NCBI GenBank assembly: GCA_001786095.1
Contig: MFVN01000031.1
Coordinates: 1 to 5,861 of the forward strand
DNA from: Candidatus Nomurabacteria bacterium RIFCSPLOWO2_02_FULL_42_17
Lineage (GTDB): Bacteria > Patescibacteriota > Minisyncoccia > Phycocordibacterales > MFVN01
Direction of reading: 5' to 3'
Length of the DNA: 5,861 nt
This document shows positions 1-5,825 of the stretch, piece by piece. The translations under genes were made by a program, and so were the position numbers. Numbering within the stretch: the stretch's first letter is position 1; every line of letters begins with the position of its first letter. Under the pieces are notes generated by a model, which worked only from the letters and a program-made list of their open reading frames with translations, made no database searches and had not been told where the DNA came from.

Positions 1-278
1 ATTTTAAAAAGATTAGTTTCATTTTTAACAACCTTAAATTCTAGAAAGAGTCTCAATTTCAGGCGGGAGATTTCAAGATGGCTCATGGATTTAAGGAGGT
101 ATGATATTTTTATCGGCTTGGGCGCATGCTTCGCCATAATAAGAGAATCAAGAAGCGCAAGCACGGACTCTTCAAGAGAATGTCCGAGCGAATATCGCCA
201 GCGTTTATCAAGATGATTATTTATATCCACCACTCCTTTATAAACTTCGTATGTTTTTTGTACGATCGGTATTTCCAT
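1..278 (-). CDS. avd: Avd-like four-helix-bundle protein (DGR accessory), 3' end cut by window edge
   Basis: Reading the minus strand from the ATG at 278-276 gives 92 uninterrupted codons to the left edge, with no stop. The protein starts MEIPIVQKTYEVYKGVV and continues with DKRWRYSLGHSLEESVLALL, HAPKPIKISYLLKSMSHLEI and LKLRLFLEFKVV. This is the layout of the Avd / S23-like four-helix-bundle family: an IP...KTY..Y start, a short loop with R(Y)SLG, a long Leu-rich helix, a P-K...YL loop, and a final LKLRLFLE helix. Family members are about 110-130 residues, so roughly 20-40 residues are missing off the window. In DGRs, Avd is a basic oligomeric accessory that binds the reverse transcriptase and is needed for mutagenic cDNA synthesis. 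The divergent RT at 277 supports that role, although related S23-like proteins also occur alone. A TATACT box lies 7 bases before the start and no ribosome-binding site is seen. Confidence 0.85.
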   Translation of the reverse strand, partial: MEIPIVQKTYEVYKGVVDINNHLDKRWRYSLGHSLEESVLALLDSLIMAKHAPKPIKISYLLKSMSHLEISRLKLRLFLEFKVVKNETNLFK

Positions 279-915
279 GAACAATAGTATACACAATATA
301 TGGCGTTGTTGGAATTTATTTCGGAAAGGCAAAAGCAAAACAAAAGAATTGCGGACTTTTGAGTATACGCTTGAGGAAAATCTTTTCCAGTTGCATAAGG
401 ATTTGAACAGGGGTGTATATAAGCATGGTCAATATTGCCAATTTACAGTTTTTGAAAACAAGAAAAGAGATATTGTTGTCGCTCCTATTCGGGATAGAGT
501 CGTGCATAGGATGATATATGAATATCTTGTCCCGATTTTTGATAAGACATTTATTTATGATGTATGGTCGTGTCGCAAGGGCAAGGGGCTTCTAGGAGCT
601 ATTGAGCGAACCCAGATGTTCGCAAAGCAATACGCCAATGGCTTTGTCTGGCGGACTGATATTAAAAAGTTTTTTGATTCTGTTGACCAAGATGTTCTTT
701 TGAAATGCATTGAGCGACGCATAGCTGATCCGTCAACACTACGGATTATACGAGAAATTCTTTCAAGTTATAGAATTTTTAAGGCAGAAAATTTGGGAAA
801 AGTCACGGGTTTAGGAGAGAGAGAGAGAGAGAGAGAAAGCGCTCCGCGCTTCCAGCATAGGAATTCCAATCGGCAATCTTACGAGTCAGATATTTTCAAA
901 TATTTATCTCAATGA
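277..915 (+). CDS. N-terminal RT fragment as literally encoded (212 residues)
   Basis: This is what would be made without frame correction. Residues 1-about 186 are genuine RT: an NIWRCWNLFRKGK segment matching the usual N-terminal ENL..AW..F..GK region of the family, then the fingers motifs and the first palm Asp at residue 128. After the GERERERE run encoded by the GA tract, the reading continues out of frame (SAPRFQHRN...) to a TGA at 913-915. The product lacks YxDD and cannot be a polymerase. The ATG at 277 is the only sensible start: the frame is closed by a TAA at 241-243, no other ATG or GTG lies between, and family proteins begin only a few residues before the NIW segment. No ribosome-binding site is evident. 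Confidence 0.7.
   Translation: MNNSIHNIWRCWNLFRKGKSKTKELRTFEYTLEENLFQLHKDLNRGVYKHGQYCQFTVFENKKRDIVVAPIRDRVVHRMIYEYLVPIFDKTFIYDVWSCRKGKGLLGAIERTQMFAKQYANGFVWRTDIKKFFDSVDQDVLLKCIERRIADPSTLRIIREILSSYRIFKAENLGKVTGLGERERERESAPRFQHRNSNRQSYESDIFKYLSQ
286..291 (-). promoter_or_regulatory. Putative -10 box of the avd-like gene
   Basis: The minus strand reads TATACT (5 of 6 to TATAAT) and ends 7 bases before the avd start codon. A start of transcription at the usual distance would fall at or next to the ATG, giving a leaderless message. No convincing -35 box is visible (TTCCAA at 314-309 matches only 3 of 6). The box lies inside the first codons of the divergent RT. Confidence 0.4.
815..836 (+). repeat. 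(GA)11 dinucleotide microsatellite inside the RT gene
   Basis: Eleven perfect GA units, coding for alternating Glu-Arg, stand exactly where the RT frame breaks. They lie in the loop before the GIPIGNLTSQ motif, a stretch that varies in length among these RTs, so gain or loss of Glu-Arg pairs should be tolerated. Counting the frame, 12 or 9 units put the gene in frame; 11, as here, puts it out. Confidence 0.95.
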
Positions 916-1300
916 GTTTGACCGCTTCGTAGTTCATTCTCTTAAACCCAAAGCATACCTTCGGTACGGAGATGATTTTCTAATCTTCGAAACCGACAAG
1001 ATCTCTCTCGACAAAATAAAAGCGCAAGCAGTGTCTTTTCTCAACGCAAAAATGAATTTACGGATAAATCCTAAAAACGACATCATTATCAAGCCAAAAC
1101 AAGGCATACATTTTATCGGTGTGGATATTTTCCCGTTAGGCAGGAGACTAAAGAAAAGAAATTGGAAAAAAGTCATAGATAATTTAGAGGAGAAGAATTT
1201 TTCAAGTTATCTCGGACTTGTAAAAAAGCATTCCAGTCGGAAAAAGATTCGAGAAATAAATTGGCGGATACATGGCGCAATGGAAGAAAATATTATATAA
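815..1300 (+). CDS. C-terminal RT segment (palm motifs 4-7 and thumb), shifted frame
   Basis: Frame 2 opens after a TAG at 812-814 and runs unbroken to the TAA at 1298-1300 (161 residues). It reads through the GA tract as ERERERE, then KALRASSI, GIPIGNLTSQIF (from 860), NIYLNEFD, AYLRYGDDFLIFE (YGDD at 965-976), GIHFIGVDIFPLG and SYLGLVKKH. These are the family's second half in correct order. An ORF caller would report only 1031-1300 from an internal GTG, which starts after YGDD and is not a real gene start. There is no plausible independent start for the segment, so it is expected to be expressed only when the frame is joined to the upstream half. The end lies 11 bases before the next gene's ATG. 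Confidence 0.8.
   Translation, partial: EREREREKALRASSIGIPIGNLTSQIFSNIYLNEFDRFVVHSLKPKAYLRYGDDFLIFETDKISLDKIKAQAVSFLNAKMNLRINPKNDIIIKPKQGIHFIGVDIFPLGRRLKKRNWKKVIDNLEEKNFSSYLGLVKKHSSRKKIREINWRIHGAMEENII
837..851 (+). other. GC-rich hairpin abutting the GA tract
   Basis: AAGCGC (837-842) and GCGCTT (846-851) are perfect inverted complements with a TCC loop. The stem starts directly after the last GA unit. It is short but GC-rich in an AT-rich gene, and could stall a polymerase or ribosome on the repeat. It may also be chance: the same bases encode KALRAS in the restored frame. Confidence 0.45.
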
Positions 1301-1301
1301 T
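1296..1301 (+). promoter_or_regulatory. Putative -10 box of the 1019-residue gene
   Basis: A perfect TATAAT overlaps the RT stop codon (TAA 1298-1300) and ends 10 bases before the ATG at 1312. No good -35 is visible (ATGGCG at 1272-1277 is a 3 of 6 match at 18-base spacing), and no Shine-Dalgarno sequence lies between the box and the ATG. It implies a transcript with almost no leader. Confidence 0.45.
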
Positions 1302-1311
1302 AACCCTGATT

Positions 1312-4300
1312 ATGGAAGGCAAATTTACCCCTAAAAAACAAGAGTATTCGGCCCCATTAGGTAAAGAATTCGAGACAATTTCTTTGTTGGCTGATTTGCG
1401 TCGCCGAGAAATTGAGGTTAAGCGAATGCTTGTTAACATAGAGGCTAAAAAAGAAGATGCTCCAGACCAAACAAGCGCGTATATTGAAGATGAGATAAAT
1501 GGCAGGCACACCCATCCTAAAGAAAAAGCGCTCAAAGAACTCACTGAAGAAGAAAGAAGTTTGATAAATGATGGTGAAATTTTTTCTTTATGCGCTTCTA
1601 ATTACAGCTCTTTTCTTTTTGGGTATCTTGCTAAATTAAAACAGTCGAGCGGCAAGCCATTTCAAGATGATTTAGATAAGGCGAAAAAACTAGCGTCATC
1701 ATATGAGAAATTGCCCAGAGAGATAACAGTATCAGACATACTGCCACAAGCGCAGATTGTGAGCATTAACAAAAAAATGCTAACCGAAAGAGAACTGCCC
1801 TCTATCGAAAAAATTGCCAGCTTGGTTCAGTCAAATCCTCTTGCTGTTCGCGAGGTTGCGCTCGCCCTTTCTGAAAATGATCGGCAGAAAGTTTTATCGC
1901 TTATTAAGGAAGAAGACCGCGGAAAATTTTCTCTAGCTTTTGATAGCGCTGTTTCCGAAGTGCTTCCGTCAAGTTTTGTTGAAAAAAACGACTATGCAAA
2001 AGAGCGCGAAATTGTGAAAAGTCGCTTGTTTGATGAATTACTCAAAGAAACAAAAAATGAAAGCATACGATCGCCTCTTGTAAAAACAATCGCTCGCGCG
2101 ATTGGCAATCTTGGCGGTTCCGATGTCAATTATTTTTTACGCACGACCATCTTGGAAGAAATGGACGATCAAGAAATCGATGCAGACGGCAAAGAATTTA
2201 TTCCTCGTGTGATTAAAACGCTCCTTGATGAATTTGACAATTATCGAGCCAACGATGTTGCTTTGCGTTTTGCTTCCGAGATGGAAACGCCGGACAAGAT
2301 AACAAGATATATCGCCGCCCGACTTATTGAGCGGGACTATCTTCCGAAAGATATCGCTGAATGGTATGAGCAGAATAAGAAAAAATACAGCAATGACATT
2401 CAGGCTCAAGCGAACATAGAACAGCACGCCACAAAAATTTTCAAGTTGGTCGCTGGCGGCCTCGGCGTGATACCAAGCAAGGATATTCTTGCTTTTATTG
2501 ATGACAACAACCAATGGAAAGATCAAAAAGGCAACGGCCTTTCTCTTGAGGAGCGCGTGGAAAAGATTAAGGAAAGTAAGGAAAAATTTGAGGCAATACA
2601 TGATAATAGCAAGCTCCTTGACCTTTTGGCAAAAGACAGCAAGAAAGCTATGGTTTATTACATGGTATATGGCGGAACTGATCGATTCGCGCTCATTAAT
2701 GATTATAACTTCTCAAAGTTTAAAGAAGTTTTAGAAAAAACAAAAGATTTTTCGATCCATGAAAAGCCGTTGCAACTATTCCGTAATGCCCTTGGTAATT
2801 CGGGAATGGAACAGAATACAGTAAGTCAGATTGAATCAAAACTTCGTAATGGTCATTTCCCGCTTAATAACAATGCTCAAGCTACGCAACTCGTGAATTT
2901 CGAAGCTATGGCAGGCGGTATCTTAGAGCAGGCAAATGCAGCTCTCGGGATAAGCTTTGGACGGACGGAACTCGGTGTATTGTATCTCTTTCCCATGTAT
3001 AGAAATTTTTTAGAAAAAACAAAAGATCCATCTGCAAACACATTGCTTGAAGAAATGAAAAGAGCGAGCACTTTTTCGACTCGTCTTGAGGTGATTTCAA
3101 AAATAGAAGAATCATATCCTCATTTCAAACAGGCGGCCAAAACGGAACTTGAACCATTATGGAAAAAGCTTGGTGAAAAAATTATCTTGGACGCATCTAT
3201 CGGCCAAGTGCTTTTTGATGATGCGGTTCCGGTTCGAGGAGAAGAAATCCTGCCAAAGCTTGAAACTAAACGGATTGATTTGAAGCGAATGAAAAAAGAA
3301 CTGCTGGCGCTGATGCGAGGTGAAAATCAGGCGATAAAGAAAGTGTCGGATGAAATTTCAAAAAAGAAGCGAATTCGAAAGACTTTAGTTGATGGAATGG
3401 TTCATCAAAAGGACTCAAATATTCGGGCTAGTATTGAAAATAAAATAGCAGATATCGATGGTCAAATTGCTCTGCTTGAAAAAGAGCGTCTCGAGCTCGG
3501 GAATATAGCTTCAAGCGACCGCTTCGCACACTTGTCTCCGGAGGAGAAAAATACGCAGATTGAATCTCTCTCAAAAGAAGTGATTGCAATTGGGCAAAAA
3601 GAAAAGAGCGCTTTTTTCACCTATCTTGCCATGCAGGTGATCGGCGAAGAAAAGCTTCGCGAAAGCGATATTGATCTTATTAAGGAATTTGAAAACCATT
3701 TGCAGGGTCCTTTTCAGCAGCTTTCTGATGAGCGACTATATGAAAATAGATCTGGCGGGAAAAAGAATGTTGCCGTCGAACTTTCTTATGTAGATAAATG
3801 CGATCGTCTTATGAATGCGGTCAGATTTGCTGACAGTAAAATATGCTGTTTTTCCAGCAAAAATTACTCGGAGGGAGATCCTCCGCGCAAAACATGGGTT
3901 GCCTCCATCAACAAAGATCCGATGTCTTTTGTGCTTTCCATTGAAGCTCCGGCTGGCACAAAAACCAACGGGGATGAAAAGATGCTGCGGAATAACCTCG
4001 GGTTTATTTTTGGCAGTTTTGGTCTTGATGATGGGGGCAAGCTCGCTCTGATGTTAAACGGCATTTATTATGATCCGGGTAATGGAAAAAAGGACATAAA
4101 CGACGCATTCGTTCGCGGAGTGGAAAAAATGTTTCAAGGCTTACCTTTCAAGACGCTTTCAGTAGCGTCAAAGTATGGTGGAGCACAATTCGGGGTATAT
4201 CACCCGGATGATTTTACAAATGATTCTGTTGAAATCATACGCTTGCGCGCGCTTGATGACGGCAGTGGCAAGCCAGAATCCCATATTTATGATGACCTTT

Positions 4301-4371
4301 TAGATTCAAAGACTGATCTCAATAAGCCACATAAGTATGGCGGAAATGTATGGCATAAATTTTATAAATAG
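1312..4371 (+). CDS. Large uncharacterised protein, 1019 residues, helical with coiled coil and C-terminal globular domain
   Basis: I do not recognise the family. The ATG at 1312 is chosen over a TTG at 1261 because the TTG would overlap the RT end by 40 bases, while the ATG follows a TATAAT box and begins naturally (MEGKFTPKKQEYSAP). There is no signal peptide or membrane segment, so it is probably cytoplasmic. Residues about 1-640 are charged and mostly helical; the part around 260-380 (for example IRSPLVKTIARAIGNL) has amphipathic helix pairs that could be HEAT-like. Residues about 651-730 are a Lys/Glu-rich heptad-like stretch, a likely coiled coil. From about 824 the character changes to a mixed alpha/beta domain with YVDKCDRLM, ICCFSSKNY (Cys845-Cys846), W862, DPMSFVLSIE, GFIFGSFG (about 897) and LNGIYYDPG (about 916). 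The stop is TAG. It is not a C-type-lectin or FGE-type DGR target. Confidence 0.85.
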   Translation: MEGKFTPKKQEYSAPLGKEFETISLLADLRRREIEVKRMLVNIEAKKEDAPDQTSAYIEDEINGRHTHPKEKALKELTEEERSLINDGEIFSLCASNYSSFLFGYLAKLKQSSGKPFQDDLDKAKKLASSYEKLPREITVSDILPQAQIVSINKKMLTERELPSIEKIASLVQSNPLAVREVALALSENDRQKVLSLIKEEDRGKFSLAFDSAVSEVLPSSFVEKNDYAKEREIVKSRLFDELLKETKNESIRSPLVKTIARAIGNLGGSDVNYFLRTTILEEMDDQEIDADGKEFIPRVIKTLLDEFDNYRANDVALRFASEMETPDKITRYIAARLIERDYLPKDIAEWYEQNKKKYSNDIQAQANIEQHATKIFKLVAGGLGVIPSKDILAFIDDNNQWKDQKGNGLSLEERVEKIKESKEKFEAIHDNSKLLDLLAKDSKKAMVYYMVYGGTDRFALINDYNFSKFKEVLEKTKDFSIHEKPLQLFRNALGNSGMEQNTVSQIESKLRNGHFPLNNNAQATQLVNFEAMAGGILEQANAALGISFGRTELGVLYLFPMYRNFLEKTKDPSANTLLEEMKRASTFSTRLEVISKIEESYPHFKQAAKTELEPLWKKLGEKIILDASIGQVLFDDAVPVRGEEILPKLETKRIDLKRMKKELLALMRGENQAIKKVSDEISKKKRIRKTLVDGMVHQKDSNIRASIENKIADIDGQIALLEKERLELGNIASSDRFAHLSPEEKNTQIESLSKEVIAIGQKEKSAFFTYLAMQVIGEEKLRESDIDLIKEFENHLQGPFQQLSDERLYENRSGGKKNVAVELSYVDKCDRLMNAVRFADSKICCFSSKNYSEGDPPRKTWVASINKDPMSFVLSIEAPAGTKTNGDEKMLRNNLGFIFGSFGLDDGGKLALMLNGIYYDPGNGKKDINDAFVRGVEKMFQGLPFKTLSVASKYGGAQFGVYHPDDFTNDSVEIIRLRALDDGSGKPESHIYDDLLDSKTDLNKPHKYGGNVWHKFYK

Positions 4372-4373
4372 TA

Positions 4374-4379
4374 TATAAT
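4374..4379 (+). promoter_or_regulatory. Putative -10 box of the proline-rich / 410-residue gene pair
   Basis: A perfect TATAAT starts 3 bases after the preceding stop codon and ends 6 bases before the ATG at 4386. ATGGCA at 4350-4355 is a 4 of 6 match to a -35 box at 18-base spacing. The distance puts the expected transcription start at the ATG itself, so a leaderless message is likely, and no ribosome-binding site is present. Confidence 0.5.
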
Positions 4380-4385
4380 GATCCT

Positions 4386-4541
4386 ATGTTTGAACCAAAA
4401 CCATTAGAAAAACCTCAGACTAGGCCAGAACCAATCACCGTGCCGAAGCCGGATACCAAACCGGAACAAGAGCCAAAGCCTGGCATTGACCCATTTTTAG
4501 ATCCTAAAAAAACACCGGCTATTGAACCGGCAAAAAATTAA
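4386..4541 (+). CDS. Small proline-rich protein, 51 residues
   Basis: An open frame from ATG 4386 to TAA 4539-4541, too short for common length filters. It begins MFEPKPLEKPQTRPEPITVP and ends KKTPAIEPAKN. Fourteen of 51 residues are proline, with 8 Lys and 6 Glu, largely as x-P repeats such as EP, KP and DP. Composition points to an extended, disordered chain, like proline-rich linkers or SH3-like ligands; no fold or function can be named. It has no signal peptide or membrane helix. Support for its being real: a TATAAT box 6 bases upstream, and a stop one base from the next gene's ATG (TAATATG), so the two are probably co-translated. It fills the whole gap between the neighbouring genes. Confidence 0.6.
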   Translation: MFEPKPLEKPQTRPEPITVPKPDTKPEQEPKPGIDPFLDPKKTPAIEPAKN

Positions 4542-4542
4542 T

Positions 4543-5775
4543 ATGCCTAAATCAGAAAACTTAATGCTTCACATGGAAAGGAAGTCGAATCCTGTTTTTT
4601 CTGAGCAAGAAATAATATCTTTTCAAAATGAAACCGCCGCATATCTTCAAAATCTTCTAGGTAAAGATTATGCTTTTCTCCGTTCAAAAAAAATGAAAGA
4701 AGAAATAGCAAATTTTGGCATTGAAGAATACCAAAAACTTTCAAGCGCACTCACTGAAATTGGTTGGCAAGAAAAAATGCCAAAGCCGGAAGATACGATG
4801 GGGTTTGCTCGTCTTGCTGCAGATTTGGTTGCGAAATGCCAAAATAAAATGAGAGAGCTTTTTGAAAAAGAAAAAACTAAGCTTGCCGACGAAGCGACTG
4901 ACATTGTTTCCGAGAAATACGGCGTTGATGTGAAAAACATTATAAAAAGCGCTAAAATCTCAAGTATTGCAAAAGAGCCGACTGTTGAAGAAGTGCCGGC
5001 AGATAGAGAACTTGAGCCACTTTCTGAAAATCTTTTACCACACGCTGAAAAAAAGTTTTTAGTTGATCTTTATATTCACGGCAAATCACTCAATGACCTG
5101 GGTGGAATGTATGCGTATTTTCAAGAAAAAGGTTGGCAAAACAATGCCCTTCATCGCGCTATGGCTTCCGCTCTCCATGTTGTGAATGCAAAAACTGCCA
5201 TGCAATTTTCTGGACAAGGGATGCTTCCGAAATTAGATGGTATAATTTCAGAAAATAAAAACCTATCACCACAACTCGGGCGGGTTGAGACGGAATCAGA
5301 CGAAGAAAATGGGAGCACCGAATTCAAAGCCGAAGGTATGACACCATCAGAATTGGCTCATGAAGAAATAAAAGGGCTTTTGGAGTATATTTCGCTTGAT
5401 ACAGCGCTTCCGGCAAAGGGCGAAATAACGGAGGAAGAAGCGAAACAATTAAAAAGTTTTCTTGAAAGACCGTCTTTGGAAATTATTGCGGGAGTTTATG
5501 GCCCGATAGTTTCTCGAAAAGTTGATGATGCCCTTACCGCTCTTATTGAAACGAAGAATGAGAAACTGCAAAGACGAATCGGCTCTTTGATTGACACCTC
5601 GGTAAGAGATTTAACCAAACCTGTTTCTTTTTTACGATTATACAAAGTGTTTACTATGCAAAACAGCAATGATATTGCTTCTTCATACGAAGAGGTTTTG
5701 GAAAATAAAACACTGAGTGATGAACGAATAACATCACTTGAGAAAGCTGGAAGAGAATATAGGGACCGTTTCTAA
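4543..5775 (+). CDS. Uncharacterised helical protein, 410 residues
   Basis: I do not recognise the family. The ATG at 4543, one base after the proline-rich gene's stop, is preferred over a TTG at 4522 that would overlap that gene. The protein starts MPKSENLMLHMERKS and has no signal peptide or transmembrane segment. It appears to have three helical parts joined by acidic, probably flexible linkers: about 20-145, a linker around KEPTVEEVPADRELEP, about 165-240, a linker around ETESDEENGSTEFKAEG, and about 265-410. The first two parts each carry a GWQ tripeptide (residues 74-76 and 197-199) in a Leu/Ala-rich helical context, which may be a degenerate repeat. The linkers and high Glu/Lys content suggest a scaffold or partner protein rather than an enzyme, and no catalytic motif is visible. 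It is probably co-expressed with the proline-rich gene. Stop is TAA. Confidence 0.85.
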   Translation: MPKSENLMLHMERKSNPVFSEQEIISFQNETAAYLQNLLGKDYAFLRSKKMKEEIANFGIEEYQKLSSALTEIGWQEKMPKPEDTMGFARLAADLVAKCQNKMRELFEKEKTKLADEATDIVSEKYGVDVKNIIKSAKISSIAKEPTVEEVPADRELEPLSENLLPHAEKKFLVDLYIHGKSLNDLGGMYAYFQEKGWQNNALHRAMASALHVVNAKTAMQFSGQGMLPKLDGIISENKNLSPQLGRVETESDEENGSTEFKAEGMTPSELAHEEIKGLLEYISLDTALPAKGEITEEEAKQLKSFLERPSLEIIAGVYGPIVSRKVDDALTALIETKNEKLQRRIGSLIDTSVRDLTKPVSFLRLYKVFTMQNSNDIASSYEEVLENKTLSDERITSLEKAGREYRDRF

Positions 5776-5784
5776 TTCCAGTAG

Positions 5785-5807
5785 CCCGCCCCAAGGCAGG
5801 TGTCTTT
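5785..5807 (+). terminator. Weak hairpin and T run after the 410-residue gene
   Basis: CCCGCC (5785-5790) and GGCAGG (5795-5800) form a stem with a CCAA loop and one C-A mismatch on the plus strand, followed by TGTCTTTT. It starts 9 bases after the stop codon, where an intrinsic terminator is expected. On the minus strand the mismatch becomes a G-U pair, so the stem is better there, but no U run follows. CCAGT (5778-5782) and ACTGG (5810-5814) flank it as an outer inverted repeat, so it may instead be a small REP-like palindrome. Confidence 0.35.
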
Positions 5808-5825
5808 TCACTGGTGCTCAATATT

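Larger units (their letters stand above)
277..1300 (+). pseudogene. DGR-type reverse transcriptase, split by a frameshift at a (GA)11 tract (possibly phase-variable)
   Basis: Two overlapping frames together encode one complete RT. Positions 277-836 are in frame 1 and 815-1300 in frame 2. Adding one GA unit to the tract at 815-836, or removing two, joins them into about 341 residues, a normal size for the DGR RT family. In the joined protein the order is RDRVVH (72-77), SCRKGKG (98-104), TDIKKFFDSVD with catalytic Asp128, GIPIGNLTSQ (196-205), YGDD (231-234), GIHFIGV, and the closing SYLGLVKKH. The GxPxGNLTSQ form of motif 4 and the SYLGL ending are typical of DGR and related bacterial RTs rather than retrons or group II introns. 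Such enzymes copy a template-repeat RNA with adenine-specific errors. Every catalytic motif is intact and the second half has no other lesion, which argues against old decay. Labelled pseudogene only because the frame as written is broken; a reversible switch, recoding or an assembly indel fit equally well. Confidence 0.85.

Noticed and set aside
277..915. TGA at 913-915 read as an amino acid under a recoded genetic code
   Set aside because: Reading through would not restore RT sequence, since homology is already in the other frame from 860, and no other gene here has in-frame TGA codons.
1031..1300. Independent 89-residue gene from GTG 1031
   Set aside because: It begins after the YGDD motif within continuous RT homology in the same frame, so it is the tail of the RT and not a separate gene.
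277..1300. Retron or group II intron reverse transcriptase
   Set aside because: The GxPxGNLTSQ motif and SYLGL ending fit the DGR-related group; no retron NAxxH/VTG motifs, no maturase or HNH extension, and no intron RNA domain V/VI structure was seen next to the gene.
1261..1311. TTG start at 1261 extending the large protein by 17 residues
   Set aside because: It would overlap the RT coding end and the TATAAT box, has no ribosome-binding site, and an ATG with natural N-terminal sequence follows at 1312.
2137..2601. Minus-strand 154-residue open frame opposite the large gene
   Set aside because: It lies fully inside the 1019-residue gene, has hydrophobic composition typical of an antisense shadow of a charged helical protein, and has no start signal.
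3815..4064. Overlapping plus- and minus-strand short frames near the 3' end of the large gene
   Set aside because: They are shadows of the motif-rich C-terminal domain, with implausible composition and no start signals.
4522..4542. TTG start at 4522 extending the 410-residue protein by 7 residues
   Set aside because: It overlaps the proline-rich gene in another frame; the ATG at 4543 right after that gene's stop is the better start.
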